Origin: Prolixibacter denitrificans
GTDB taxonomy: Bacteria; Bacteroidota; Bacteroidia; Bacteroidales; Prolixibacteraceae
Direction of reading: 5' to 3'
Assembly (NCBI RefSeq): GCF_003014495.1
Contig: NZ_PYGC01000005.1
Span: 248,001-312,000, forward strand
Length of the DNA: 64,000 nt
This document shows positions 34,054-44,268 of the stretch, piece after piece. Under the pieces are notes generated by a model. It was not told where the DNA came from and searched no databases. It saw only the letters and a list, made by a program, of their open reading frames with translations. The first letter of the stretch is position 1. Each line of letters begins with the position of its first letter. Made by a program: the position numbers and the translations under genes.

Positions 34054-34290
34054 TAGCCATAACAGTCATGTTTTAAAACACAGCAGAATGCCAGTTTGTG
34101 AATTAATTCGTTCAAAATTTATTGGCTACCTTTAATGCCCCAATAAAAATGTTAACTTCCAGATTTTGAATGAACTTATCAGTATACAGATTATATTATT
34201 TACAATCTGTTCCCCAATCTGATCCGAATTTCGTTCAAACCAAGAACATAGTTTTACGTTTAGATATAATCTACCATTGAAAATAAAGAT

Positions 34291-34298
34291 TAGTTTTG
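34291..34298 (+). promoter_or_regulatory. Predicted -7 promoter element for ppdK
   Basis: TAGTTTTG matches TAnnTTTG and would give a leader of about 38 bases before the ppdK start. No clear -33 element was found. The rest of 34054-34290 is AT-rich without other recognisable features. Confidence 0.4.
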
Positions 34299-34342
34299 CA
34301 ACAAATTCATCATAGATAATTCGAATTAATATTCAACACTTT

Positions 34343-37051
34343 ATGGCTAAGAATGTATACAAATTCGGTAACGGCCAGGCGGAGGGTCGTGCCGATATGC
34401 GTAATTTACTGGGAGGTAAAGGAGCCAATCTGGCAGAAATGAACCTGATTGGAGTACCAGTTCCTCCGGGCTTTACCATTACCACAGATGTATGTACGAC
34501 TTACACCAAAGAAGGTCGTGATGCTGCACTCAAACTCATCAACGATGAAGTAAAAGATGCAGTTGCACATATCGAGGAATTGACCGGAACCAAATTCGGG
34601 GACAAAGAAAATCCGTGTCTGGTTTCTGTTCGTTCCGGAGCAAGGGCTTCCATGCCGGGTATGATGGACACCATCCTCAACCTCGGTTTGAATGATATGG
34701 CTGTGGAAGGAATGACAAAGAAAACCGGTAATGCTCGTTTTGGTTGGGATTCATACCGCCGCTTCATCCAGATGTATGGTGACGTGGTGATGGATTTGAA
34801 ACCGAAAAATAAAGAAGATATCGATCCTTTCGAAGAAATCATTGAAGCGATGAAAGAAGAGAAAGGCATCGAGCAGGATACCGAGTTCACCGTTGACGAC
34901 CTGAAGGTTCTGGTTCTTCGTTTTAAAGAAGCTATCAAAAACGAAACCGGGAAAGAATTCCCGACCGACCCGTGGGAACAACTTTGGGGAGCCATTACTG
35001 CTGTATTCGACAGCTGGATGAACGACCGTGCCATACTGTACCGTCGTTTGAACAACATTCCTGAAGAATGGGGAACTGCTGTTAACGTACAGGCAATGGT
35101 ATTCGGTAACATGGGTGATAACTCAGCTACAGGTGTAGCATTTACCCGTGATGCCGCAACCGGCGAGGACCTGTTCAACGGTGAATACCTTATCAATGCG
35201 CAGGGTGAAGATGTTGTTGCCGGTATCCGTACTCCGCAGCAAATTACCAAAGAAGGCTCACTGCGTTGGGCAAAACTGGCAGGTATTAGCGAAGAAGAGC
35301 GTGTAAGTAAATTCCCTTCTCTGGAAGAATCGATGCCAGCCGCTTACAAAGAGCTGAACGAAACACAGCACAAACTGGAAGAACACTACCAGGATATGCA
35401 GGATCTGGAATTCACTATCCAGGAAGGCAAACTCTGGTTGCTTCAAACCCGTAACGGTAAACGCACCGGTGCTGCCATGGTAAAAATCGCCATGGATATG
35501 CTGAAAGAAGGCAAAATTGACGAAAAAACAGCCATTCTTCGTCTCGAAGCCAACAAACTGGATGAGCTTCTTCACCCGATTTTCGACACGAAAGCTCTTG
35601 AGCAGGCAACTGTGATTGCTAAAGGTCTTCCTGCATCTCCTGGTGCGGCTACCGGTCAGGTTGTTTTCTTCGCTGATGAAGCTGAAAAATATGAGAACTC
35701 AATTCTCGTTCGTATCGAGACTTCTCCGGAGGATCTCGAAGGTATGAACGTTGCCCGTGGTATTCTTACCGCACGCGGTGGTATGACTTCTCACGCAGCT
35801 GTTGTTGCCCGTGGTATGGGTAAGTGCTGTGTTTCAGGTACCGGAGGTATTAAGATTGACTACAAAACCCGTTCTTTCGTCGCTGACGGAAAAACATATA
35901 AAGAAGGTGACTGGATTTCCCTGAACGGAAGTACTGGAGAAGTTTATGACGGTAAAGTAATTACCAAAAATCCGGATTTGAGCGGAGATTTTGGTCATAT
36001 CATGGACCTGTCAGACAAGTTCACCCGCATGCATGTCCGCACCAACGCCGACACGCCAAAAGATGCCCAGGTAGCCCGCAACTTCGGAGCTCAGGGTATC
36101 GGTCTATGCCGTACCGAGCATATGTTCTTCGAAGGAGAGCGTATCAAAGCCATGCGTGAAATGATTCTGGCTTCCGATGAAGAAGGACGACGCAAAGCAC
36201 TGGACAAACTGCTTCCCTATCAGCGCGAAGACTTTGAAGGTATCTTCGAAGCAATGGCTGGTTACGGAGTAACCGTTCGGTTACTTGACCCGCCGCTTCA
36301 CGAATTTGTACCTCATCAGCAGGCTACCCAGAAAGAGCTGGCTAGCGAAATGGGTGTTGCCATCGATGTTATTCGTTCGAAAGTAGCTGAACTGGAAGAG
36401 TTCAACCCGATGCTCGGACACCGTGGTTGCCGTTTAGGTAATACCTATCCGGAAATTACCGAAATGCAGGCACGTGCTATCATCGAAGCAGCATTGAACC
36501 TGAAAGCAAAAGGTGTTGATGCCCGCCCGGAAATTATGGTTCCGCTGGTAGGTACTATCAAAGAGCTGAAACTGCAGGCTGACATCATCAACGAGGTTGC
36601 AGAGAAAGTATTCGAAGAAAAAGGTGCTCGTATCGATTACAAAGTGGGCACTATGATTGAAGTTCCTCGTGCAGCTCTCACTGCTGATGAGATTGCTGAC
36701 GTTGCCGAGTTCTTTTCATTCGGAACCAACGACCTCACCCAGATGACCTTCGGTTACTCTCGCGATGACGCCGGTAAATTCCTGCCGATTTACATCAAGA
36801 AAGGTATCCTGAAAAACGATCCGTTCCAGGTACTCGACCAACAAGGTGTTGGACAGTTAGTTGATTTGGCAACCAAACGCGGTCGCGAAACCAACCCGAA
36901 ACTGAAAGTAGGTATCTGCGGTGAGCACGGTGGTGAACCAAGCTCTGTTGAGTTCTGCAACGGTGTAGGCCTCGATTATGTAAGTTGTTCTCCTTATCGC
37001 GTTCCGATTGCACGTCTGGCAGCAGCTCAGGCCAACCTGAAACAAGGATAA
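34343..37051 (+). CDS. ppdK: Pyruvate, phosphate dikinase
   Basis: Interconverts pyruvate, ATP and phosphate with phosphoenolpyruvate, AMP and pyrophosphate; important where glycolysis or gluconeogenesis runs with pyrophosphate. The 902 residues match the family. The N-terminal ATP-grasp part begins K-F-G-N-G, with [10 protein letters not shown] near 23-32. The phosphohistidine domain has [12 protein letters not shown] near 480. The C-terminal TIM-barrel has the catalytic-Cys region [11 protein letters not shown]. It ends with a clear terminator and is monocistronic. Confidence 0.97.
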   Translation: MAKNVYKFGNGQAEGRADMRNLLGGKGANLAEMNLIGVPVPPGFTITTDVCTTYTKEGRDAALKLINDEVKDAVAHIEELTGTKFGDKENPCLVSVRSGARASMPGMMDTILNLGLNDMAVEGMTKKTGNARFGWDSYRRFIQMYGDVVMDLKPKNKEDIDPFEEIIEAMKEEKGIEQDTEFTVDDLKVLVLRFKEAIKNETGKEFPTDPWEQLWGAITAVFDSWMNDRAILYRRLNNIPEEWGTAVNVQAMVFGNMGDNSATGVAFTRDAATGEDLFNGEYLINAQGEDVVAGIRTPQQITKEGSLRWAKLAGISEEERVSKFPSLEESMPAAYKELNETQHKLEEHYQDMQDLEFTIQEGKLWLLQTRNGKRTGAAMVKIAMDMLKEGKIDEKTAILRLEANKLDELLHPIFDTKALEQATVIAKGLPASPGAATGQVVFFADEAEKYENSILVRIETSPEDLEGMNVARGILTARGGMTSHAAVVARGMGKCCVSGTGGIKIDYKTRSFVADGKTYKEGDWISLNGSTGEVYDGKVITKNPDLSGDFGHIMDLSDKFTRMHVRTNADTPKDAQVARNFGAQGIGLCRTEHMFFEGERIKAMREMILASDEEGRRKALDKLLPYQREDFEGIFEAMAGYGVTVRLLDPPLHEFVPHQQATQKELASEMGVAIDVIRSKVAELEEFNPMLGHRGCRLGNTYPEITEMQARAIIEAALNLKAKGVDARPEIMVPLVGTIKELKLQADIINEVAEKVFEEKGARIDYKVGTMIEVPRAALTADEIADVAEFFSFGTNDLTQMTFGYSRDDAGKFLPIYIKKGILKNDPFQVLDQQGVGQLVDLATKRGRETNPKLKVGICGEHGGEPSSVEFCNGVGLDYVSCSPYRVPIARLAAAQANLKQG

Positions 37052-37084
37052 AGCATAATCAAATATTGCTTTTCAAAATAAAAG

Positions 37085-37118
37085 AAAAGGGTGTCCTAAC
37101 GGGCACCCTTCTTTTTTG
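37085..37118 (+). terminator. Terminator after ppdK
   Basis: AAGGGTGTCC (37087-37096) and GGGCACCCTT (37101-37110) pair around TAAC and are followed by CTTTTTTG. The left side is A-rich, so it may also act on the convergent gene. Confidence 0.85.
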
Positions 37119-37145
37119 CTGCTTTTTGCAAGCTATTCTGATTGA

Positions 37146-37889
37146 TTAATAACGGTCGGCGTATCCATACATTTCGGGATATCTATGGTAATTGGCAATG
37201 CGGTATCCTCGTGAACCCAGTTCAAAATATACATCTCCCAACCGGAACATCAAGTGACCATTCACTCTGACTCTTACGGCTCCTCTTGGTATCGTTGCAA
37301 ATACCATATCACGAGGTAACTGAATCTGCACATATCCATATTTGGGGTAATAAGTGTAGAAGTCTCCACCGAAACAGTAGATATCTCCATACTTATGCCT
37401 GATTACCATCGGATGGCGACGTCCCCACGGAGCCCTGGCATAAACCCGTACTCTTCCGTTGTAACGGGGGATTCTGTAATGAGGGTGATTTACATATACG
37501 GGATGTTCCCTGTGCCAGCGCCGGTCGTTGTCCCAGTGCCTATTTTTGTTCCAATCCCGTTTATTATTCCAATGCTTGTTTCTGTTCCAGTTCCGGTCGT
37601 TATCGCGATTGTAACGTGGCGTATGGTACGCGTAGTTTTGGTCATGATCACGATCACGGTTGTGATTATTTTTCTTGAACCGATCATCATTTCGTTGGCT
37701 ACGGTTGTTTCTTTCCCTGTCGCTTGAACGATGATCTCTGTTTTCGTATTTCCCTTTGGAATGTTCACGCCTCTCAGGCTGATATTTCCGGGTGCGCCTC
37801 TGTGCAAATGCAGGATTTACGGCAGCGACTGATAAAACAGCCATCAAAAATACAGTAGCGCTTATTTTATGGAATTTTATCGTTTTCAT
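37146..37889 (-). CDS. Secreted low-complexity Arg/Asn/His/Asp-rich protein
   Basis: A 247-residue protein. The start at the ATG at 37889 is chosen; the frame is open to a TTG at 37919 but nothing supports that extension. A signal peptide at about 1-28 (ending A-F-A-Q) is followed by a highly charged stretch at about 29-125 made of R, N, D, H, K and W repeats. The C-terminal domain (about 130-247) has G-D-I-Y-C-F-G-G-D-F-Y-T-Y-Y-P-K-Y-G-Y-V-Q-I and resembles DUF6515-type proteins. The charged arm could bind polyanions or cell-surface polymers (inference). Function unknown. Confidence 0.7.
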   Translation of the reverse strand: MKTIKFHKISATVFLMAVLSVAAVNPAFAQRRTRKYQPERREHSKGKYENRDHRSSDRERNNRSQRNDDRFKKNNHNRDRDHDQNYAYHTPRYNRDNDRNWNRNKHWNNKRDWNKNRHWDNDRRWHREHPVYVNHPHYRIPRYNGRVRVYARAPWGRRHPMVIRHKYGDIYCFGGDFYTYYPKYGYVQIQLPRDMVFATIPRGAVRVRVNGHLMFRLGDVYFELGSRGYRIANYHRYPEMYGYADRY

Positions 37890-38189
37890 AGCTTTCGGGT
37901 TTTTAAAGTTAAACTTCAATATTTCCCGACGTCGTCGTAATGGTATACCTCATTCTTTGCTCTAGCAAAATCAAAGCCCGTGCCAAAACCGGGCAAATTG
38001 TTAAGAAAAGATAAGAGTAAAGATTACACGACAAACTAAAAAACCCTGTATACAAACACATTACAACAACATTATTTTTCACATCTGCATTCCATTTTAA
38101 TCTTATTTACTATCGAATCCTTTCACAAAAGTTTCCGGCAACATTCGTAATCCCTTTATACTGAAATGAGAAAAAATCAAATAATCGTG

Positions 38190-38197
38190 TATCTTTG
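38190..38197 (+). promoter_or_regulatory. Predicted -7 promoter element for ruvX-def
   Basis: TATCTTTG matches TAnnTTTG. It predicts a transcript start about 16 bases before the ruvX ATG at 38220 and rules out the upstream in-frame ATG at 38166. Confidence 0.5.
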
Positions 38198-38219
38198 CCC
38201 CCTGAAAATCAAAAACAAC

Positions 38220-38642
38220 ATGGGAAGGATTCTGGCCCTCGATTACGGCAGAAAGCGAGTTGGAGTAGCGGTAACCGATCCGCTTCAGTTAATCGCCAGC
38301 AGGCTCACGACAGTAGCAACACACGAAATCTGGGATTTTCTGAGTGACTATTTAAAAAAGGAAGATGTTGAATTGCTCGTTATCGGTTACCCGGTACAAT
38401 TAAACAACGAACCATCTGAATCAATACGGTACATCAATCCGTTTCTGAAAAAATTCAGCAAACTCTATCCCGACATGCCTGTTAAGCAAATTGATGAGCG
38501 CTTTACATCGAAAATCGCGTTTCAGAGCATGATTGATGCCGGCTTGCGAAAAAAGTCGCGTCAGGACAAAGCAATGGTAGATGCCGTAAGTGCCACCATC
38601 ATTTTACAATCTTATTTGGAAGAAAATAAATACAAAAAATAA
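38220..38642 (+). CDS. ruvX: Holliday junction resolvase-like nuclease RuvX (YqgF)
   Basis: A 140-residue RNase H-fold protein, implicated in rRNA 3'-end maturation and possibly junction resolution. Start 38220 gives MGRILALDYGRKRVGVAVTD, the canonical beginning with the first catalytic Asp. D-E-R-F-T-S and D-K-A-M-V-D-A-V-S-A carry the other acidic residues. It is followed by def after 5 bases; the two form one transcription unit that ends at the hairpin before comEC. Confidence 0.92.
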   Translation: MGRILALDYGRKRVGVAVTDPLQLIASRLTTVATHEIWDFLSDYLKKEDVELLVIGYPVQLNNEPSESIRYINPFLKKFSKLYPDMPVKQIDERFTSKIAFQSMIDAGLRKKSRQDKAMVDAVSATIILQSYLEENKYKK

Positions 38643-38647
38643 ACAGC

Positions 38648-39205
38648 ATGATTTTACCTGTAACCGTTTTCGGCGACCCGGTTTTACGAAAAGTAACACC
38701 GGACATTGACAAAGACTACGAAGGTCTGCAGGAACTTATCGATAACATGTTCGAAACCATGTATAATGCAGAGGGAGTAGGACTGGCCGCACCACAGGTT
38801 GGATTGTCAATCCGTGTTTTTGTGGTCGATGCCACGCCCATGGCTGACGAAGAACCAGAGTTAAAAGACTTCAAAAAAGCATTCATCAATCCTCATATCA
38901 TCGAAAAAGACGGTGAAGAAGTGCTCATGGAAGAAGGTTGTCTGAGCATTCCGTTTATCCGGGAAGAGGTGAAACGGAAAGGCCGTATCCGCATGAAGTA
39001 TTTCGATGAAAATTGGGTGGAGCATGACAAAGTATTCGAAGGATTTGCCGCCAGGGTTTTGCAACACGAGTACGATCACCTCGATGGGATTCTATTTGTT
39101 GACTACGCTACTCCTTTGAAAAAGCGTTTGCTGAAAAGTAAACTGACGGCAATTACCAAAGGGAAAGTACAGCCCTCTTACCGGATAAAGCTTCCAAAAA
39201 TCTAA
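38648..39205 (+). CDS. def: Peptide deformylase
   Basis: Removes the formyl group from the initiator Met of new proteins; iron-dependent metalloenzyme. The 185 residues carry all three motifs: G-V-G-L-A-A-P-Q-V-G near 41-50, E-E-G-C-L-S-I-P near 97-104 with the metal Cys, and Q-H-E-Y-D-H-L-D-G with two metal His and the catalytic Glu. It follows ruvX after 5 bases. Confidence 0.97.
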   Translation: MILPVTVFGDPVLRKVTPDIDKDYEGLQELIDNMFETMYNAEGVGLAAPQVGLSIRVFVVDATPMADEEPELKDFKKAFINPHIIEKDGEEVLMEEGCLSIPFIREEVKRKGRIRMKYFDENWVEHDKVFEGFAARVLQHEYDHLDGILFVDYATPLKKRLLKSKLTAITKGKVQPSYRIKLPKI

Positions 39206-39243
39206 TTGAGGCAAATTCGCTTCTGATATTCAAGGTATTTTAG

Positions 39244-39290
39244 TGAGATTATCGTAATTTAAATCATGTGATTACGGTAATCTCATTTTT
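39244..39290 (+). terminator. Strong terminator-like hairpin abutting the comEC start codon
   Basis: Arms 39244-39258 and 39271-39285 form a 15-bp stem with one wobble and a 12-base loop, followed at once by TTTTT (39286-39290) and then the ATG at 39291. It ends the ruvX-def unit and may limit read-through into comEC. It also leaves comEC without a normal ribosome-binding site. Confidence 0.8.
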
Positions 39291-41402
39291 ATGACCAGCC
39301 TGACTGACCATCTTCGTCGAGTTCCTTTCTTCCGTTTTCTCCTTCCATTCGTCGCCGGAACTGTCGCCGGCTATTCCATTGAAGGATTCCCATTGTATAT
39401 TGGACTCGCAGGACTCTCCACTCTTTTTCTCTTACTAATAACATTTCGTCGAGCGGGCTACAGGACAGCGCCTTTGTTCGGTACTCTCCTCTATTTTTTC
39501 CTGTTCATTTTCGGATGGCACTGGTACCAGCAACGACAATACCAGCCGAAACCGATACCTGACAAAACACCCCATTTTGCTGTTGTAGTCGGTTACCCGG
39601 AAGAAAAAGCGAACTCGTTCAAAACCATCCTGCAACTCCTTCCCGAAAAGCAAAACATATTAACCTACCTGGAAAAAGATTCGACAGCGGTTAACCTAAT
39701 TCCTGGCCAGGTAATCGCCTTTCATCGCCAACCATCAGCTATCGAACCACCAAGCAATCCCGGCGAATTCAACTACCGGGCTTACATGCTCAGACATCAT
39801 ATTACGCACCGGCTTTACCTCCGGACGAAAGATTATTTCATCACTACGGGAAAAGTCGGATTAAACCTCCGGCAAAAAGCGCTGATCGTCCGGGAACATC
39901 TCCTAAGCATATTTGAACGATATGGCTTTTCCGGCGACGAAATGAGCATATTATCGGCGTTGGTATTGGGCGATCGTGAAAATATCGATCCGGAAATAAA
40001 ATCAGAATTTGCCAACTCGGGCGCGATTCACATTCTGGCTGTATCAGGCCTGCATGTGGGAATTATCTACTTTGTTTTCAGCTTTCTGCTCAAATTCCTA
40101 AAAACACATCGGAAAGGTCGTTTAGCCCGGCTGTTCATATTACTTGCAATTATTTGGATTTATGCTTTCATCACCGGGCTTTCTCCCTCCGTTCAACGCG
40201 CCGCCACTATGTTTTCATTCATTGCCATCGGTGAGAACATCAACCGGCAGAACAACATTTACAACACGCTCGCTGCATCAGCATTTTTGCTGTTACTCGT
40301 AAATCCTAACCTACTTTTTGAGGTAGGATTCCAATTGTCGTATGCAGCTGTTCTCTCCATCGTATTCTTCCAGCCAATGATTTACCACACCATTTACATA
40401 AGCAACTGGTGGCTCGATAAAATCTGGGGGTTGTTAACCGTTTCGCTGGCAGCTCAGGTTGGCGTTTCGCCGCTTTCCATCTTTTACTTTCATCAATTCC
40501 CCGTTTATTTCTGGTTGACCAATCTATTCGCCATTCCTTTAACCACATTAATTATTTACACCGCATTTCTTTTGCTCACTCTTTCATTCATTCCGTTCAT
40601 CGGCAAAGCCATTGCCTTTTTACTACACATATTAGTTAAAGCCCTGCTCGCTTCTGTCTGGGCAGTCAACACAGTTCCCGGAGCAGTTATTCCCAATATT
40701 TCATTCACCGCCCCGATGTTGCTCACTTCTTTTCTCGTCATTATCTTTCTCACGCTATTTATTATCAGGAAACAAAGAATTTTCCTCCAGCTGATACTGG
40801 TCTCATTCATCATCCTGGCAGGAATAACGACGATTAACAAGTATCGAATTTTAACCCAACGCGAAATCGTTTTCTTCCATGTTCCCCGAAAAACGCTAAT
40901 TGCTGCCGTTCACGGTAAAAACATCGTCTGGATTTCCTCGGAAGATTCGATAATAACCCGACAAAAAATGGGCATTTACATGAAACCCTTCGAGCAATTG
41001 CATGGTATAAAATCGTCAGTCATTATTCCTTTATCAGGAAAAAGTGCGCAGCAATTTCCATTTCTGAAAAAGAAAAACAACATGATAAACTTTGCCGGCA
41101 TGAAGATTTGGAGCCCTGAAAAAGCAGAAATAACTGAGTTTATGCCGCCAACCGACCTGATTTATCTGCACAAAATCTATCGAAAGGACATTACCAAATT
41201 CGAGGCAAAAGAATCCCTTGTTGCACAATTTGTTACGAACACCCCTTTGTTTTCTGATAAAAGATCGGAAAAAGAAGAAAAAAGTGATATGCTTCCGAAA
41301 AACATACACTCGCTTCCCGATAAAGGTGCGTTAAGCGCAAACATCTTGATTTCAGATAAAAACAAAAAAAGTGGCATCAAAATTGGATATATAACTCATT
41401 AA
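39291..41402 (+). CDS. comEC: ComEC/Rec2 family competence channel protein
   Basis: A 703-residue inner-membrane protein, expected to form the channel for DNA uptake. It has an N-terminal pair of helices, a soluble DUF4131-type domain (about 90-195) and the Competence domain with about eight helices (about 225-510). The latter shows A-L-V-L-G-D-R-E-N-I, H-I-L-A-V-S-G-L-H-V-G and G-L-S-P-S-V-Q-R-A-A. The C-terminal metallo-lactamase domain of long ComEC forms is absent, as is common in Bacteroidota. The exact start is uncertain because of the hairpin just upstream. Confidence 0.9.
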   Translation: MTSLTDHLRRVPFFRFLLPFVAGTVAGYSIEGFPLYIGLAGLSTLFLLLITFRRAGYRTAPLFGTLLYFFLFIFGWHWYQQRQYQPKPIPDKTPHFAVVVGYPEEKANSFKTILQLLPEKQNILTYLEKDSTAVNLIPGQVIAFHRQPSAIEPPSNPGEFNYRAYMLRHHITHRLYLRTKDYFITTGKVGLNLRQKALIVREHLLSIFERYGFSGDEMSILSALVLGDRENIDPEIKSEFANSGAIHILAVSGLHVGIIYFVFSFLLKFLKTHRKGRLARLFILLAIIWIYAFITGLSPSVQRAATMFSFIAIGENINRQNNIYNTLAASAFLLLLVNPNLLFEVGFQLSYAAVLSIVFFQPMIYHTIYISNWWLDKIWGLLTVSLAAQVGVSPLSIFYFHQFPVYFWLTNLFAIPLTTLIIYTAFLLLTLSFIPFIGKAIAFLLHILVKALLASVWAVNTVPGAVIPNISFTAPMLLTSFLVIIFLTLFIIRKQRIFLQLILVSFIILAGITTINKYRILTQREIVFFHVPRKTLIAAVHGKNIVWISSEDSIITRQKMGIYMKPFEQLHGIKSSVIIPLSGKSAQQFPFLKKKNNMINFAGMKIWSPEKAEITEFMPPTDLIYLHKIYRKDITKFEAKESLVAQFVTNTPLFSDKRSEKEEKSDMLPKNIHSLPDKGALSANILISDKNKKSGIKIGYITH

Positions 41403-41444
41403 TAATTTACTTTGCGGTGCATTTAAAATTTGGCTGGGAGAATT

Positions 41445-42779
41445 ATGAAAATTGTAATTGCCGGTGCCGGTGAGGTGGGAACACACCTCGCTAAAATGTT
41501 ATCTAAAGAAGATCACGATATTGTCCTGCTGGACGACAACGAGGAAAAACTGAATAATATTTCCTCAATGCTCGATGTACTGACGGTGATTGGAGCAGCA
41601 ATATCGGTTAGCGATCTCAAGGAAACCGGCGTTCAGCATGCCGACTTGTTCATTGCGGTAACGCCCTACGAAGAGCGTAACATTGTGGCCTGTCAGTTGG
41701 CCAAACACCTTGGGGCCGGTAAAACGGTCGCCCGTATTGACAACCAGGAATTTCTTTTTCCTCAAAATAGAGAATACTTCGCCAGTCTGGGAATCGACGA
41801 ATTGATCTACCCGGAACATCTGGCGGCAAAAGAAATTGTCACCTATCTGAAGCAGACCAGCACACGCCTGATTCATGAATTTTCGGGCGGCAAGTTGATT
41901 TTGTTCGGTGTAAAAATCCGCAGCAATAACAAGATTGTTGGTAAAACGCTTCGTGAGTTAGCTCAGGAGAAAGAAGAGTTTAGAGCAGTAGCCATCACTC
42001 GTGAATCAGAAACCATCATCCCTCACGGAGATGATAAAATACTAATTGGAGACATCGTTTTCTTTGTATCCAATCCAACCACCGTTCCATCCATTCTTGA
42101 AAAAGCCGGAAAGAAAAAGTTCGAGGTAAAGAATGTGATGATTCTCGGCGGAAGCCGGATTGGTATGAAAACAGCCATGCGACTGGGCGAACATTTCAAT
42201 GTCAAACTCATCGAGCAAGATAAGGCGCGCAGCCTGAAGGTAGCCGAAAAAGCGAACAAAGCGCTGGTTATTCATGGCGACGGCCGCGATATGGACTTGC
42301 TGAAGACCGAAGGAATCGACCAGATGGATGCCTTTATTGCCGTAACCGGAAATTCCGAAACGAATATTCTTTCCTGTCAACTGGCGAAGAAAGTCGGTGT
42401 TAAACGTACCATTGCTGAAGTCGAGAACATCGATTACATCGATTTTGCCGAGCGGATTGGTATTGGCGGTGTGATTAACAAAAAGCTGCTGGCAGCATCT
42501 TATATTTATCGTTTTACGTTGAATGCCGAAGTGTCGCACGTAAAATGTCTGACGGCGTCAGATGCGGAAGTTCTCGAATTCATTGTGAAAAAAGACTCAC
42601 TGGTGACCCGGAAAGCCATCCATGAACTGAGTTTTCCGGAAAATGCGACCATCGGTGGATACATCCGGCAGGACCAGGGTTATATTGCCAACGGCGATAC
42701 TAAATTCGTGGAAGGTGACAAAGTGGTTGTTTTCACCCTTCCTTCAGCTTTGAAGAAACTTTCGAAATTCTTTAAGTAA
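41445..42779 (+). CDS. trkA: Trk system potassium transport regulator TrkA
   Basis: A 444-residue cytosolic gating subunit with two RCK repeats. Each repeat has an NAD-binding Rossmann domain (I-V-I-A-G-A-G-E-V-G-T near the start; M-I-L-G-G-S-R-I-G-M-K near 230) and a C-terminal TrkA-C domain. The start at 41445 (MKIVIAGAGEVG) has GGGAG upstream; the frame extends to a TTG at 41430 that is not needed. trkH starts 30 bases downstream. Confidence 0.96.
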   Translation: MKIVIAGAGEVGTHLAKMLSKEDHDIVLLDDNEEKLNNISSMLDVLTVIGAAISVSDLKETGVQHADLFIAVTPYEERNIVACQLAKHLGAGKTVARIDNQEFLFPQNREYFASLGIDELIYPEHLAAKEIVTYLKQTSTRLIHEFSGGKLILFGVKIRSNNKIVGKTLRELAQEKEEFRAVAITRESETIIPHGDDKILIGDIVFFVSNPTTVPSILEKAGKKKFEVKNVMILGGSRIGMKTAMRLGEHFNVKLIEQDKARSLKVAEKANKALVIHGDGRDMDLLKTEGIDQMDAFIAVTGNSETNILSCQLAKKVGVKRTIAEVENIDYIDFAERIGIGGVINKKLLAASYIYRFTLNAEVSHVKCLTASDAEVLEFIVKKDSLVTRKAIHELSFPENATIGGYIRQDQGYIANGDTKFVEGDKVVVFTLPSALKKLSKFFK

Positions 42780-42809
42780 TTCCAAACCAGCCTAAAGAGA
42801 AGAAATTCT

Positions 42810-44258
42810 GTGTTTAATTTCAAGGTCATCGTAAAAATAATGGGACTGCTTCTCGTTGTAGAAGCAGCAGCCATGCTTATTGCACTCCTGGTGGCAATTG
42901 GCTACGGTGGCCCTGATGTAACCTCTTTTCTCTACGCTATCGGAATTACAGCTGTTTCCGGAGGCATTCTCTTTCTTCTCGGAAGAAAAAGTTCCAATCA
43001 TATTGCCAAGCGCGATGGCTATATCATCGTCACGTTAACCTGGATTGTATTTTCCTTGTTTGGAAGCCTGCCTTTCATGATAGGAGATTTTATTCCCTCG
43101 TTTACCAATGCTTTTTTCGAAACCATGTCGGGATTTACCACCACCGGTTCATCCATCCTGACAGATATTGAAGCACTTCCACACGGAATATTGTTCTGGC
43201 GAAGCATGACGCAATGGTTGGGCGGTATGGGAATCATTGTTCTCTCACTGGCCATTCTTCCTGCTCTGGGAATTGGAGGGATGCAGCTATTTGTCGCTGA
43301 AGTTCCCGGCCCTACGCCAGACAAGTTACATCCGCGAATCAAGCAGACCGCCAAGCGCCTTTGGGGAATATACGTGCTCTTTACCGTTCTGGAAACCGTT
43401 TTGCTCTACATCGGAAAAATGCCGCTGTTCGATGCAGTTTGCCACTCCTTCACGACCATGGCAACAGGTGGTTACTCAACAAAGCAGGCCAGCATCGCAT
43501 TCTTTACATCGCCTTACATTCAGTATGTTATAACCATATTTATGTTTTTGGCGGGAACAAACTTCACTCTCTCATATCTTGCCCTTAACGGGAAATTGAA
43601 GAAAGCCTGGGCAAATGAGGAGTTCCGGTGGTACGGATTTTTCGTTTTATTCTTCACAGCCATCATTACACTAGGCTTGATGCGAAATACCAATACCGGA
43701 TTCGAGCATTCCTTCCGGGAAGCACTTTTCCAGGTTGTTTCCATCATTACAACTACCGGTTACGCTACAGCCGATTACCTGAAATGGCCGGCAATCATGA
43801 CGGTATTTCTCTTTTCGCTTTTCTTCTTCGGAGGTTCCGCGGGATCAACCGGAGGTAGTATCAAAATTGTGCGTATTGTGCTGCTTTTGAAAAACAGCTG
43901 GTACGAACTAAGGCGGCTCATTCATCCCAATGCCGTGATTCCCGTCAGATTCAATCAACGGACCGTTTCCGATCAGATTATGCTGAACGTTCTGGCCTTT
44001 TTCATGATTTACGTACTGGTCTTTTTCGGAAGTGTTGTGGTTTACACATTTATCGAACCTGATCTGAGCTCAGCGATAGGAGCTGTCGCCACCAGCCTCG
44101 GCAATATTGGCCCGGGGTTAGGAAATGTAGGCCCCGCGGAGAATTTCTATCACGTCCCCGCTTTCGGTAAGTGGTTCCTCTCCTTCCTGATGCTATTAGG
44201 ACGGCTGGAGTTGTTCACCATCCTGATTCTGTTTACTCCTTCTTTCTGGAAAAACTAA
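42810..44258 (+). CDS. trkH: Trk system potassium uptake protein TrkH
   Basis: A 482-residue potassium channel-like transporter with repeated membrane-pore-membrane units. Four filter-like segments are visible, such as S-G-F-T-T-T-G-S-S, T-M-A-T-G-G-Y-S, T-T-T-G-Y-A-T and L-G-N-I-G-P-G. A GTG start at 42810 gives the usual N-terminus; an ATG ten codons later is the alternative. TrkA is encoded 30 bases upstream. Confidence 0.95.
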   Translation: MFNFKVIVKIMGLLLVVEAAAMLIALLVAIGYGGPDVTSFLYAIGITAVSGGILFLLGRKSSNHIAKRDGYIIVTLTWIVFSLFGSLPFMIGDFIPSFTNAFFETMSGFTTTGSSILTDIEALPHGILFWRSMTQWLGGMGIIVLSLAILPALGIGGMQLFVAEVPGPTPDKLHPRIKQTAKRLWGIYVLFTVLETVLLYIGKMPLFDAVCHSFTTMATGGYSTKQASIAFFTSPYIQYVITIFMFLAGTNFTLSYLALNGKLKKAWANEEFRWYGFFVLFFTAIITLGLMRNTNTGFEHSFREALFQVVSIITTTGYATADYLKWPAIMTVFLFSLFFFGGSAGSTGGSIKIVRIVLLLKNSWYELRRLIHPNAVIPVRFNQRTVSDQIMLNVLAFFMIYVLVFFGSVVVYTFIEPDLSSAIGAVATSLGNIGPGLGNVGPAENFYHVPAFGKWFLSFLMLLGRLELFTILILFTPSFWKN

Positions 44259-44268
44259 ACAGGAAACT

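Noticed and set aside
34501-35250. A 249-codon open frame antisense to ppdK
   Set aside because: It mirrors the codon bias of the strongly biased ppdK gene, has no family features and lies wholly inside a certain gene.
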